From a virus, in IMG/VR virus record IMGVR_UViG_3300031224_000017, positions 1 through 47,113 of that record: DNA of 47,113 bases; one strand, written 5' to 3'. The translations under genes and the position numbers were made by a program. The notes beneath the pieces were generated by a model that ran no database searches, was not told the origin of the DNA, and saw only the letters and a program-made list of their open reading frames with translations. Shown one piece after another: positions 12,842 through 21,515 of this stretch; positions within the stretch are counted from its first letter, which is position 1; each line of letters opens with the position of its first letter.

Positions 12842-15214
12842 TTAGCCAAGCCATCCAGAGCGGTAATAGACTCGGAGAGATGTCTCACCCTCTGGGTTAC
12901 CTGAGTCAATAAATTCTAACTCATTATCTCCAGGAGCTAGTTTTATGAAATCAGCCAATACATCGACCCTGCCTCTTGCTCCCTCAACTTCTCCGTTGAA
13001 AGCTACCTCGCGGTTTTGGGTATCAATCTCAAGAATGTCTGCTGAAACAATTGCGGTTGCTCCCGATAGTCCAGGAGTGAACTGAACGTTCTGGGTTTTA
13101 ATAATGTTTCCGCCAGTGAATGTCTCTGGGATTGTGCCCGAGACAGTCGCTGTGCCGCCCGTAGCAGTCAAAGGAAGACTTCCACCTACCTCTGCTTGCC
13201 CGTTAGGCGTCACATTCACCAAGGAAATTGTTCCTGAGAGCTCAACAAAGACATCGGCGGTTGCGCCTGTTTCTTCGTCTACTGGGTACGAAATGAGAGC
13301 AACGTTGGCCGCTGTCTTTTGGCACTCCAAAACATTTAGAAAAGGAATAGCGGAGATAGTGTAGGTTCCGTCAAAAGGAGCACCTACCCCCGTAATTGTA
13401 ATTTGTTCGCCAAAAATCGCACCGTGGCTATCTCTGGTAGTTATGGTTATAACGTTTCCAGCTAAAAGAATAGAAGCAATCTTTCGGCTTCCAGCTCTAG
13501 CTGTACCGCCAGTGGGTATGGTCGTTGATACTTGGTTAGACCCGCTGTTGGCATAAGTAAAAGTAGTCGAACTGGGGAGGCTGGTAATTGTGTGAGTTCC
13601 GTTGAAGTCTCCAGTACCACCACCACCAGCACCTTCTACAACAACCTTCTCTCCAACCACAAAACCGTGCGACTGAGACGCAGTTAAGGTTGCAACGTTG
13701 TTAGACCTTGCTTTGGTCACAATTGTTTTTTGAGTAGTTCTGACTCTGCGGTAGCTAAAATCCGTGGGGATGGGGGTATCGCCAATTCTGTAGCCGCCAT
13801 TTAGTGACAAGTCCACGCCTGTCACGTTTACGTTCTCGCCAGCAACAAACCCGTGCGGAGCTGAAGTTGTCAAAAAGACAGTGTCTTGTACCATTTGTTT
13901 TTTGATAATAGTTCGAGCGTTAGTTCTAGTAGAAGCGTAGCTAAAGGAAGTAGGGGACGGAATTGCAGTAACTTCGAATGTTCCGTTGTAGTTAGTCCCA
14001 ACGCCAGTTATTGTGACGGTTTCTCCAAGAATGAACTGATGAACGTCAGAAGTGTTAATTGTTGCAATGTTGGAAATTAACGATGCCGAGATAACGCTCC
14101 TCGGAGGAATACGAGTTTTGGAGAACTGCAAAGAATTAGCAGCAGGAGTAGATGTGATTGTGTGCACGCCGTCAAACACTGAATCCACGCCGTTCACAAC
14201 TATGGAACTACCTGTGACTAGTCCGTGAGGTTCGGTCGTTTTTATAGTAGCAAAACCCGCTGACAAAGACTTGAAAGCTACAGGGATGATAGAAGCAGCG
14301 TCTGCTTCGTAATTGAAAGTTGTGTCAGTAGGCACAGCTGTGATGAGGTTGTCCCCGTCAAAGGGTGCGTCGATTCCTGAGACATAAACGCTATCTCCTA
14401 CAGAGAATCCATGAGCTTCAGTGGTGGTAAGTGTGGCAATGTCTTTTAGCGTAGCTAGGTTGAAAGTGAGCTGCTTGTTAACTACGGTGCGAGAGATTGG
14501 GCCTTTCAGCCCCTGAGTCAAAATGATGAGCTCTTCAGTTGCTCTGTTGAAAATAGTTCCTGGACCAGCAAACGGACCTGACACCTCTAGGAAGCAAGGC
14601 ACCGAGTAGTTTCCAATATTGGTAATCGTTCCTAGCCCACTAACCCCCGTTGCGGAGTTTCTAACTGGAACCTCAGCAAAAGCGTAGCCATCTGGGCTTG
14701 CGTCGTTCCACGCATACTTAATAGGGTCGGCAGCACGAAGCCCAATTTCAAAGTTGGTTCTGCCTCTAAGGTTTTCAGTCTCAATTGAGATGTCGCCATT
14801 TAGCGTTACATACGCTGCTCTGATTGGGTCGCTGCCTGTTTTAAACCAAACACCAGTTCTTGCTAGGTTGGCAGTAGCTGCAATAAGCCTGTCACGAGCA
14901 GCCTCAACGAGAGAAGGTTTTGGGACTAAGAAAGAGCCTCGAATAGAAAAGCTCCGTGAGTTGTAACGCCCTCGTACTTCGTACGAACCATCACCAAAGC
15001 CTCTAGCTATGTCTGGAACATCTGCTCTGGGAGCCTCCCACCATCCTGGAATGTCAGTAACTACCCAAACAACTCCTTCAGAGTCTAGGGTGTTGAGGAT
15101 AAAGTCCCCAAGGACAATGTTTGCGTCAAGCTTTAGGCGGCCAATGTCTGGGCTAAAGAGCTCTTGTAGCCCTCTGTCTACTGAAAAGTTTTCTTGTCCT
15201 TGTGTGTAAACCAT
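12842..15214 (-). CDS. Distal tail protein (Dit-like) with six tandem beta repeats
   Basis: A 790-residue protein. Residues 1-210 have the siphovirus distal-tail pattern: SVDRGLQELFSPDIGRL, GVVWVVTDIPGWWEAP (47-62), SYEVRGRYNSRSFSIRGSF (77-95), RTNFEIGLRAADPIKYAW (152-169) and the GNYSVPCFLEVSGP strand (201-214). The end (~735-790, PGDNELEFIDSGNPEGETSL then YYRSGWLG) is the usual closing sheet with a Trp. Between them residues ~254-640 are six tandem ~60-residue repeats (starts near 254, 317, 378, 441, 502 and 583), making it far larger than the family norm of about 250-300. A small Gly/Thr-rich domain sits at ~655-705. Dit forms the hexameric ring joining tail tube and adsorption apparatus. 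The start overlaps the tape-measure stop (TAATG). Confidence 0.82.
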   Translation of the reverse strand: MVYTQGQENFSVDRGLQELFSPDIGRLKLDANIVLGDFILNTLDSEGVVWVVTDIPGWWEAPRADVPDIARGFGDGSYEVRGRYNSRSFSIRGSFLVPKPSLVEAARDRLIAATANLARTGVWFKTGSDPIRAAYVTLNGDISIETENLRGRTNFEIGLRAADPIKYAWNDASPDGYAFAEVPVRNSATGVSGLGTITNIGNYSVPCFLEVSGPFAGPGTIFNRATEELIILTQGLKGPISRTVVNKQLTFNLATLKDIATLTTTEAHGFSVGDSVYVSGIDAPFDGDNLITAVPTDTTFNYEADAASIIPVAFKSLSAGFATIKTTEPHGLVTGSSIVVNGVDSVFDGVHTITSTPAANSLQFSKTRIPPRSVISASLISNIATINTSDVHQFILGETVTITGVGTNYNGTFEVTAIPSPTSFSYASTRTNARTIIKKQMVQDTVFLTTSAPHGFVAGENVNVTGVDLSLNGGYRIGDTPIPTDFSYRRVRTTQKTIVTKARSNNVATLTASQSHGFVVGEKVVVEGAGGGGTGDFNGTHTITSLPSSTTFTYANSGSNQVSTTIPTGGTARAGSRKIASILLAGNVITITTRDSHGAIFGEQITITGVGAPFDGTYTISAIPFLNVLECQKTAANVALISYPVDEETGATADVFVELSGTISLVNVTPNGQAEVGGSLPLTATGGTATVSGTIPETFTGGNIIKTQNVQFTPGLSGATAIVSADILEIDTQNREVAFNGEVEGARGRVDVLADFIKLAPGDNELEFIDSGNPEGETSLRVYYRSGWLG
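13295..14455 (-). repeat. Six tandem ~60-aa protein repeats within the distal tail gene
   Basis: Codons 254-640 of the distal tail gene encode six diverged copies of one module. Each reads roughly: (N/D)-x-A-T-(L/I)-x-T, three to five residues, H-G-F, four residues, G-x-x-(V/I)-x-(V/I)-x-G-V, F-(D/N)-G-x-x-x-I-T-x-x-P, then T-x-F-x-Y. The consensus suggests a small beta-sandwich or SH3-like barrel. Copies differ at the DNA level, so duplication is old or diversifying. The same module occurs three times in the minor tail protein and once in the major tail protein. Confidence 0.88.
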
Positions 15215-18200
15215 TAGACTGCGCCTCTCCTAAGCTCGAAAGCTAACCTGCGAGAGACAAGCTCGGCAAGCTCGCGCTCGTCCATCCCTGCGGATGGGTA
15301 AACGTTGATTGTAGCGGCACCGCCACTTTGACCAGACAAAAGCCTAATCATTGCTTTGTCACGGGTAGACAGCCCGTCTTTATCAAGAGGCTCTACTCGC
15401 TCTGAACGGCCACCTTCTCCGATGACTGCCATCATCCCGCCTCGCGAAGCAGGAACTATGCCACCAGCAGCCAAACGGGGGATATTAGGAGTGTCAATCG
15501 TAAACCCTTTGCCAGCAATCTTTAGAGCTGTGGTTATAAAGTTCGTCGGAATTCGGACATCTAGCTTAAAGTTATTCCATTTGTCGATTATAAAGTTAAG
15601 AGCATTTTTAAAACTATCCTTGAGCCAATCCCAAAGCCCTGCTGCAGCTGCTCCTATTTTAGCTGGTAGGTCTTTAAAAAACGGGATGAGAGTGTCATTA
15701 AAGTAGTTTTTTACCCCGTTAAAGGCGTCTTTAAACAAGTCACTAAAGAACGCAAAAATGTTTCCAGCCGCGTTTGAGATTAGCTTGCCTAAGCCTTTAA
15801 ACCAGTTGGGGATAGTGGTAGTAAAGAAGCTTAAGAACCCCTGCCAAGCGTCCTTAAAGAAGTTTAAGAACCAATCAAAAGCTGCTTTAGCAGCGTCGCC
15901 TATTGTTTTACCTAGATTAGTAAAGAACGGAATTACAGTTCCAGTCCACCAATCAACCGTGCGGCCCCAAGACTCTTGGAAGATAGTAATAATCGATTCC
16001 CAAAGTTTGGAGAACGTCTCCCCAATATAAGTAAATATCCCCGCAAAAAACTCAACAATTTTGTCCCAGTTTTTAATAATCAACGGAACAGCCGTAATAA
16101 GAATGCTAATTATTAGCCCAATTGGCCCTAGGAATCGTATAACAAAGCCAATAACACGAGTTAAGCCAGCAGCAATTTTGCCTATAAACCCAAGGATTCC
16201 TTGCTTGCCAAAGTATTTAAATGCAAGCCCGCCAAAGAACTTCATTGCGCTGGCAAGCCCGTTTTTAATCAATAAAACGAAACCTGCTGCTGCTTTGAAT
16301 AAAAACTTAAAAACAGCAACAATTCTACCTACTGCTAAAAGAACGCCAAGTAGCGGACCTACAGCTTGTAGAATGGCCTGAGCAAACTCGCTTCCAACAA
16401 TGGTATTAACAATCTTTAGAGTAATAATTAAAGTGTCAAAAAATGCCTTGATAGAGCCGACATCGGTTAAGTTAGCTGTCAAAATAGCGAATTGCTCAAT
16501 TAGCTCGCCAAGCTGTGCAACTGGACCGTCCTTTCCACTGAGCTGTATACCGAGCTCATTGAAAACTGTTACAGCATTATCCAAACTCTTAATAAATTGC
16601 CCCACGCCAGCTTCGGCTCCAAGAGCCAAAATACCGCCACCTAGGTTGGCCAAAAGACTTAAGAGTGCTGTGAAGTTGTTCGTAGAGTCTACGAAGAATT
16701 TGTTTAGACTTCCGTCTTTTGCCCCTTCCGTAACAAAAGTAAGGAAGCTTGCAGAGGCTTCTTCAAAGTAACTGAGCAGAACATCTCCAGCGCCGCCTGG
16801 CTGATTGATAACATCAAAGATTCCACCAAAGGCAGTCTTGTAGTTGCCAAAAATACCTGTAATTCTTTCAATTTTAGTTTGTAGTGTCTCAAACTCTGTG
16901 GCTAGCTCACCGTTTTTTTCTTTGAAAATCTGAGTCTGTTTCCAAGCTTCGCTAGTGTTTACCGCCCAATCTCCAAAGACCTTAACTAGAGGCTCTGCAG
17001 CATTTAGAAGGATTAAAAACCCTTCTAGCAAATTTATTGCTGTTTGACCAAGTTTCCCCAGCAGTTCATTGTTAGTAGACCAAACAGCTTTTAGCTTTTC
17101 AAAGTTTTCGCCTTGGAAGAATGTCTCAGCAAAAGTAACAGCCAAATCCCCAAGAATGCCGCCTGTTTCTTCGAAGAGAGGCTCTAATTCTTTAAACTTC
17201 CCAATGATTATTGTTAGAGACTCTTCAAGCTTCGGGAACAGCGCTCGTCCAGCAGCGTCACGGAGAGAGTCAAACGCTTCTTGTTGCTCAATCAAAAACT
17301 TAACGAAGCTCTGAGCCTCTGGTGAAAGCTTTTCTAGTGCGTTTCGATACTCGTCAATTCCGCCTGAAGCGGCTTTCGCTGCGGCTTTCTGAGCAAGCTC
17401 AACTTGCTCTCTAGCAGTGGCAATTCTTCTGTTTAAGTCACGTTCTACGGTTCCACCAGCGCTAGCGTCAGCTGCTGCCTTAGCAGCTTCCTCTGTAGCT
17501 CTGCTTGCATCTCTGACTGCTCTAGCGGCAGCGATTCCAGAGTCAAGTTCTGCCTGCTGGGCTTGTGCGATGTTTTCTTTAGCCTCAACGACTTGTTTAG
17601 AGCCCTCAACACCAGCTCTGGTAGAGGCTTCTGATTCTTTTTTGAGGTCTGAGTTGTTGTCAATAGCCTTGCGGAGGTTTAGCTCGGCTTCTGCAAAAGC
17701 AAGCTCTGCTTCTTGACGTGCTCTGGAGTTCGGTGGAAGGTCCTGAACTCTCTGCAAGGAGTCGCGAGACTTTTCAAAGGCAAGGCGGGCCTTTTTCTCT
17801 GAGATAGCGCCACCCTCAACCTCAAAACGAAGTTGCTGTATCTTCTCTCTGGCGTCATCACGAGCCTCGTTGAGGTCCTCGAGGGCATTGAGAGAGTTCT
17901 TTTGTGCTTGATTATAAGTTCTAGTGGCTCTTTCGGTCCCGAGCAATGCGTCAGCAGCCGCTTCTTCGGCTCTGACAGCCCTCTCACGTGCTGCTGCAAG
18001 GGCTTCAGGCTTTTCTTCTTCTAGTAGTCTCTTAAGAGATAATCTGGCGTCACGGAGGCGCCTAGCGGCTGCCGCTTGTGCATCACTGTTGTCTGCCGCT
18101 GCTTCTTGCGCCTTCAAGCCAGCTGAAAGGGCATCGCTTACGCCTCTAAAGGCCACTTTAGCTACAATTGCGCCCTGAACTAGACCGCCCAGAGCAGACG

Positions 18201-18552
18201 CAAACACAATTGAGCCTCTGGCAGCATTGCCCAAAACTCCAACAAGAACTACAAGACCGCTACCTAGAGCTCCTATTGAGCCCAAGAGAGCAGGGATACC
18301 TGCTACAAGAAAATTCTGAGCTACGCTTAGGTTACGAAATTTGACCCGAGCACGCTCTGCCTCAGCTTCAAACTGAGGGGTTGAGATTTTTAGTCCGCCG
18401 CCCCTTCTAGAGCCGCGGTTAAGGCCCTCGCTCAGCTCTTTCCCAGCTTTGTCTCCAACACTGCCAATACCGTTTAGGTCGCGTTCGACTTGCTTTTTGA
18501 ATCCAGAAGTGAGAGCGCGGACTACGACATATGCGTCACCTACTACTGCCAT
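15214..18552 (-). CDS. Tape measure protein
   Basis: At 1112 residues it is the longest tail gene and lies between the chaperone frames and the distal tail gene, the fixed siphovirus order. It begins MAVVGDAYVVVRALTSGFKK, like many tape measures. Hydrophobic segments occur near 80-130 and again near 720-825 (GPLLGVLLAVGRIVAVF; FLGPIGLIISILITAVPLII). The stretch ~145-400 is a long Ala/Glu/Arg-rich coiled coil. Repeated Trp/Phe motifs (FFTNLGKTIGDAAKAAFDWF, FKGLGKLISNAAGNIFAFF) occupy ~830-990. At about 0.15 nm per residue the tail tube would be roughly 165 nm, by the usual rule. The protein sets tail length and is ejected with DNA, its hydrophobic parts probably crossing the membrane. No lytic domain is evident. 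Ribosome site AAGGGGG lies 12 bases upstream. Confidence 0.93.
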   Translation of the reverse strand: MAVVGDAYVVVRALTSGFKKQVERDLNGIGSVGDKAGKELSEGLNRGSRRGGGLKISTPQFEAEAERARVKFRNLSVAQNFLVAGIPALLGSIGALGSGLVVLVGVLGNAARGSIVFASALGGLVQGAIVAKVAFRGVSDALSAGLKAQEAAADNSDAQAAAARRLRDARLSLKRLLEEEKPEALAAARERAVRAEEAAADALLGTERATRTYNQAQKNSLNALEDLNEARDDAREKIQQLRFEVEGGAISEKKARLAFEKSRDSLQRVQDLPPNSRARQEAELAFAEAELNLRKAIDNNSDLKKESEASTRAGVEGSKQVVEAKENIAQAQQAELDSGIAAARAVRDASRATEEAAKAAADASAGGTVERDLNRRIATAREQVELAQKAAAKAASGGIDEYRNALEKLSPEAQSFVKFLIEQQEAFDSLRDAAGRALFPKLEESLTIIIGKFKELEPLFEETGGILGDLAVTFAETFFQGENFEKLKAVWSTNNELLGKLGQTAINLLEGFLILLNAAEPLVKVFGDWAVNTSEAWKQTQIFKEKNGELATEFETLQTKIERITGIFGNYKTAFGGIFDVINQPGGAGDVLLSYFEEASASFLTFVTEGAKDGSLNKFFVDSTNNFTALLSLLANLGGGILALGAEAGVGQFIKSLDNAVTVFNELGIQLSGKDGPVAQLGELIEQFAILTANLTDVGSIKAFFDTLIITLKIVNTIVGSEFAQAILQAVGPLLGVLLAVGRIVAVFKFLFKAAAGFVLLIKNGLASAMKFFGGLAFKYFGKQGILGFIGKIAAGLTRVIGFVIRFLGPIGLIISILITAVPLIIKNWDKIVEFFAGIFTYIGETFSKLWESIITIFQESWGRTVDWWTGTVIPFFTNLGKTIGDAAKAAFDWFLNFFKDAWQGFLSFFTTTIPNWFKGLGKLISNAAGNIFAFFSDLFKDAFNGVKNYFNDTLIPFFKDLPAKIGAAAAGLWDWLKDSFKNALNFIIDKWNNFKLDVRIPTNFITTALKIAGKGFTIDTPNIPRLAAGGIVPASRGGMMAVIGEGGRSERVEPLDKDGLSTRDKAMIRLLSGQSGGAATINVYPSAGMDERELAELVSRRLAFELRRGAV

Positions 18553-18571
18553 ACGCTCTCACCCCCTTCTT

Positions 18572-19036
18572 CTAACGACTTTCAGGCTGGTCTAGGACCC
18601 GCCCAAATGGAAGCGGACTATCCGCATCAAAGTCTGTTGTCGGTGTATACGCCCTTGTGGGACGCTTTTGCTGCATTGGGTCGGGAATCACTTCGTCGGT
18701 GCTCCCCATCAACCCATCCGAAGGAAGGGTGTCGTTACTGATATTATAGCTTTGTCCTGTATTGTTGTCTCCGTACTTATACGTAGTCCCATACAGGTCC
18801 CTATACATAACGGAACGTATTTGTGTTTTGGCTTCGGCTTCTTCAGAGGAGCTGACCACTAAATCTTCTTCGAAGAAGTAGTGAATAACATCTAACATGT
18901 CTGACAGTTCCATTTCTTTAAGGTTTATGCCTTGCACAAGGGCTTTTCCGTTTATATAAGGCCAGAGGTCAATTGCCCACTCTACAAGTCCTCTGGCCCC
19001 GCCGTAGGGCGGCTTGAATACTCCTCTACGAGCCAT
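18572..19036 (-). CDS. Tail assembly chaperone, downstream (T-like) frame
   Basis: A 154-residue reading frame in the position of lambda gpT, directly before the tape measure. It overlaps the end of the upstream chaperone gene in the -1 frame (18982-19036). The conserved-looking core is GLVEWAIDLWPYINGKALV and LKEMELSDMLDVIHYFFEED, a helical stretch like that found after the frameshift in other actinophage chaperones; the end is Pro-rich and probably disordered. It may be made only as a -1 frameshift fusion of about 248 residues with the upstream product. It also has its own ATG at 19036 with a weak GGTGA nine bases upstream, so independent translation cannot be excluded. Confidence 0.72.
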   Translation of the reverse strand: MARRGVFKPPYGGARGLVEWAIDLWPYINGKALVQGINLKEMELSDMLDVIHYFFEEDLVVSSSEEAEAKTQIRSVMYRDLYGTTYKYGDNNTGQSYNISNDTLPSDGLMGSTDEVIPDPMQQKRPTRAYTPTTDFDADSPLPFGRVLDQPESR

Positions 19037-19320
19037 GAGGTGATTTCACCAAGCGTCTCAACTGAGACAATGCGGGTAGGGTCCCTCAATAGGATGTCGA
19101 AACGGGCATAGCTCTCCTCTACGAGGACAGCCTTGAAAAACGAGTCAATAGTTTTGGCTATTGCAGCTCCGTCGTTTTCGTCTGAGTTAGCCACTAAGTC
19201 GAGGAGCATCTTACCCTGCAAAGCTGGGTAACACTCGAAATCTTCTCCGTGGAGCTTAAACGAAACAGGCGTATCTGTGACAGCTGAGCCAGCACCGAAG
19301 TCCTTAAATCTATTCGTCAT
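18982..19320 (-). CDS. Tail assembly chaperone, upstream (G-like) frame
   Basis: A 112-residue acidic protein upstream of the tape measure, in the place of lambda gpG. Typical features are an N-terminal sheet (SFKLHGEDFECYPALQGKML, with the YPALQGK motif often seen in phage chaperones), a helix with acidic residues, then ARFDILLRDPTRIVSVETL and TSWLVEEYSSRP. Such proteins coat the tape measure and recruit tail tube subunits. Its last 18 codons overlap the downstream frame, where ribosomes could shift to -1. The start at 19320 follows AAGGAAGAAGT. A 6-bp inverted repeat lies just upstream. Confidence 0.78.
   Translation of the reverse strand: MTNRFKDFGAGSAVTDTPVSFKLHGEDFECYPALQGKMLLDLVANSDENDGAAIAKTIDSFFKAVLVEESYARFDILLRDPTRIVSVETLGEITSWLVEEYSSRPTAGPEDL
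18990..19010 (-). promoter_or_regulatory. Possible -1 ribosomal frameshift site in the chaperone overlap
   Basis: The overlap of the two chaperone frames contains GGCGGGGCC on the coding strand (centre near 18999), the most homopolymeric stretch there. A shift after the GGG codon would join PTAG to ARGLVEW of the downstream frame. It is not a canonical X-XXY-YYZ heptamer: only the P-site pairing would be perfect, so the call is weak and based mainly on gene arrangement. Confidence 0.35.
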
Positions 19321-19344
19321 ACTTCTTCCTTGTCTATGTCATTT

Positions 19345-19366
19345 ACGCACAACTAATGCAGTGCGT
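19345..19366. repeat. Short inverted repeat upstream of the chaperone gene
   Basis: ACGCAC (19345-19350) and GTGCGT (19361-19366) form a perfect 6-bp stem with a 10-base loop in the 58-base gap between the gp10-like stop and the chaperone start. It lacks a T-tract on either side, so it is not a convincing terminator; a leader hairpin that tunes chaperone translation is possible. Confidence 0.35.
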
Positions 19367-19378
19367 CCTTACTACTAT

Positions 19379-19771
19379 CTATCTTATCAACTTTAGATTG
19401 TCTGATAAATAGCGATTTGGCTTTGTTCCAGGATGCCTTACTAGAGGGGCAAAAACAATTACTCCCTTACTAAAGAATCTCAAGTGGGTATTCGGCCCTT
19501 TGGGGAGGATTAAATGGGGCTTAGTGCCCTCGTGATGCATGTAGGCATACTTTACAGAAGAGCCAATTTTTAGATACTGACCTCGGGAATCTCGCATGTG
19601 GCGCATGTGAATTGATGAACGCAACTGCCCCGTTTTTACCCCCACTTGGGCCCTAGCAGCAGTCGTAACCTTAGTTCCTTGCTTTTTAAGGTATCGTCCA
19701 ACTTGTCCACCTGGAGAATTTAAGTACTTATCAAGTACTGGATTTCTCCAAACTATGTTTACGTTTCCCAT
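19379..19771 (-). CDS. HK97 gp10-like head-tail/tail completion protein
   Basis: A 130-residue basic protein. The pattern ARAQVGVKTGQLRSSIHMRH (~38-57), then LKIGSSVKYAYMHHEGTKPH and a final PLVRHPGTKPNRYL is that of the HK97 gp10/neck family: the TGxLRxSI turn, the YAxxxHEGT strand and the HPGTKP motif. These proteins form a ring between connector and tail or complete the tail during joining. The start overlaps the stop of the tail terminator gene (TAATG), and the position between the terminator and chaperones agrees with the family. The family assignment is strong; the precise ring is inferred. Confidence 0.86.
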   Translation of the reverse strand: MGNVNIVWRNPVLDKYLNSPGGQVGRYLKKQGTKVTTAARAQVGVKTGQLRSSIHMRHMRDSRGQYLKIGSSVKYAYMHHEGTKPHLILPKGPNTHLRFFSKGVIVFAPLVRHPGTKPNRYLSDNLKLIR

Positions 19772-20283
19772 TATGGAACAGCCATTGTGATGGTCAAACG
19801 GGTCGTCTGGAATCCGCCTTCGGGGGAATCAACGTCTACAGTTGCGATTACGCCGAGGCCTAACCCACTGGGCAAGCCGCTCCAGCTTGAGTCAAAATCT
19901 CTAACGCTTTCCATAAGAATCCAAGCGTCTAAAGCTGAAACTTCAGTAGCGTCTTGGATGTTTACAGAGTTTGGCGGGTTCCCGTTAGCCTGAGCTACAG
20001 GCACTGCTCGAGATACAGAGACAAGAAGAGTCACACTTCGTGGGTCGTTACAGCGCCTAGGCTCGTTGGCTTCGTCGCCAGGAGTTCCAATGTACATCTG
20101 GATAAGAGACACAACTAGCTGCTCACAGTCAACCGCGGGGGCTCCAAAAGTGTAGTACTTGCGGGTCGGGACAGGCATGTTGTAGGAGTCGTACACAGTC
20201 ACAACTTTGGAGAGAACTTCTCCAAGAAAGGTTGCTAAGTTCCTAGCGTCGTCATTTACGCCACTGATGTCTGCTATTGCCAT
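19771..20283 (-). CDS. Tail terminator-like protein
   Basis: A 170-residue protein beginning MAIADISGVNDDARNLATFL. It has a helix-sheet pattern (VLSKVVTVYDSYNMPVPTRKYY; CEQLVVSLIQMYIGTPG; RSVTLLVSVSRAVPV; a helix ALDAWILMESVRDF; GVIATVDVDSPEGGFQTTRL then ITMAVP) similar to tail terminator or tail completion proteins, which cap the tube with a hexameric ring and join it to the head. Location between the adaptor and the gp10-like gene fits. No motif is diagnostic on its own, so the call rests on pattern and synteny. It begins 20 bases after the adaptor stop with AAGAAATG-type spacing. Confidence 0.65.
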   Translation of the reverse strand: MAIADISGVNDDARNLATFLGEVLSKVVTVYDSYNMPVPTRKYYTFGAPAVDCEQLVVSLIQMYIGTPGDEANEPRRCNDPRSVTLLVSVSRAVPVAQANGNPPNSVNIQDATEVSALDAWILMESVRDFDSSWSGLPSGLGLGVIATVDVDSPEGGFQTTRLTITMAVP

Positions 20284-20302
20284 GTCATTTCTTTCTTATG
20301 TA

Positions 20303-21442
20303 TTATGCAATTGCTATTGGTGTTGTGCGGCCACCTAGCTGATAGATAATGTTACCCGTTACTAGGTTGATTATCTCGTTGACCTCAGGGTTTCCTAAAC
20401 TTGGTCGGCTTGCATATATATCAATTAGTCCAGGATTACGAGGACCTAATATCCCAAGCAACGCTGGGTAGCCCAGAGCGATTCTAATGGTACCGTCTAC
20501 TCTATCTAACTGGGCTTCGTTTGAGAAGTCAGTAGTCGCAGAGTTGTTGTAATTAGATATAGTCGCGTACACGTTCCATGCACTGTCATCAGTGAGGAAC
20601 TCTCCACCGAACTCGTTTATGTAGTACACCTGCGTACCACCCTGAGAGTTAAAGTACAAGTCATACGAACTGAGCTCAAAAGCAGGGGACTTGCCAATAA
20701 TTCGACGAGCGCGAGGCTGGTCTGGGGAAAACACACGAGAACGGGCACGGGCCTTGTCTGGGTTAACAGAGCGCAGGAAAAGGTCAACTGCGTAGATACC
20801 AGTCTTGAGCTCGTCAATAAAGTCTTGATTGTCAAGTACTGTGTACGAGACTCCCTGACGAGCGACAGAAGTCACACGTTGAGGAAGGGCGCAGGTGTCG
20901 TCTCCTGAATAAAGCTTTACTAATTCTGTGGCTAAAAGTCTCGCAGCGGCTCGCCCTGAGGGGGGAGGAGGAGTTCCGTATGTGTAAGTCACTTCAACGT
21001 TTGTCGCGGTCCACGAAGCATTTGGTGTTCCGTAAATTACTGAGTGGTCTGCTAAGTAGTAAGTGTCTGGGTCAATGAGTTCACCCTGCATATCTCGCAT
21101 GTTGTGAATCTCAACAACTTTGCGTCCTCGCAGTCTTACGCGGGTAAGAGCGTTGGTGCCGTCTCCAAGAAAGTCATGGTTTGAATAACGACCGTTTCCG
21201 CCATTGACAACGTTCTCTACTTTTCCATTAATTAGCTGAGGAGCATGGGACATGCTAGAAGTCCCAGTGCGAAGATATGGGTCATAGGCAGAAACGTACC
21301 GCTCAGTGACGGTGGTGCTACCAGAAAATTTACGCCCTGACATACTCCAGAGCAAGTGAGAAGCGGTCTTAATTGCATCATATGCGTAATCAGAGTCTGC
21401 GTATTCGCCAAGCTCTTCTACATCTACCCACAAGTTACTCAT
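20303..21442 (-). CDS. Head-tail adaptor/connector protein with C-terminal extension
   Basis: A 379-residue protein. The N-terminal ~45 residues (LWVDVEELGEYADSDYAYDA, then IKTASHLLWSMSGRKFSG) are the typical helical start of phage head-tail adaptors that dock on the portal, and VEVTYTYGTPPPPSGRAAAR matches the later YG-x-PP-x-x-A-x-A-A-x-x-L-A connector motif. Residues after ~240 (beta-rich, e.g. TQVYYINEFGGEFLTDDSAW) form an additional domain not usual for the family. The start chosen is the ATG at 21442, five bases after AAGGAG; a TTG one codon upstream is less well spaced. It lies right after the terminator that closes the capsid/tail-tube unit, so either read-through or an unseen promoter supplies its mRNA. 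Confidence 0.72.
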   Translation of the reverse strand: MSNLWVDVEELGEYADSDYAYDAIKTASHLLWSMSGRKFSGSTTVTERYVSAYDPYLRTGTSSMSHAPQLINGKVENVVNGGNGRYSNHDFLGDGTNALTRVRLRGRKVVEIHNMRDMQGELIDPDTYYLADHSVIYGTPNASWTATNVEVTYTYGTPPPPSGRAAARLLATELVKLYSGDDTCALPQRVTSVARQGVSYTVLDNQDFIDELKTGIYAVDLFLRSVNPDKARARSRVFSPDQPRARRIIGKSPAFELSSYDLYFNSQGGTQVYYINEFGGEFLTDDSAWNVYATISNYNNSATTDFSNEAQLDRVDGTIRIALGYPALLGILGPRNPGLIDIYASRPSLGNPEVNEIINLVTGNIIYQLGGRTTPIAIA

Positions 21443-21460
21443 CAAGGCTCCTTAGATTAG

Positions 21461-21503
21461 AAAAAGCGGGCAGTTGACGACAGTGTCGTCGTTAACTACC
21501 CGC
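21461..21503 (-). terminator. Strong intrinsic terminator after the major tail gene
   Basis: On the minus strand GCGGGTAGTTAACGACGACA (21503-21484) pairs with TGTCGTCAACTGCCCGC (to 21466) through an almost complete long stem with a three-base loop region and a few mismatches or bulges. It is followed directly by TTTTTC (21465-21460). This is a textbook rho-independent terminator, 12 bases past the major tail protein stop, and it is the clearest terminator in the window. It should cut expression between the highly expressed capsid/tube genes and the connector and tail genes. Confidence 0.9.
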
Positions 21504-21515
21504 CTCATAACTAAA

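Noticed and set aside
18982-19036. Sequencing frameshift joining the two chaperone genes
   Set aside because: Overlap in the -1 frame is normal at this place in siphoviruses, so an error is not needed to explain it.
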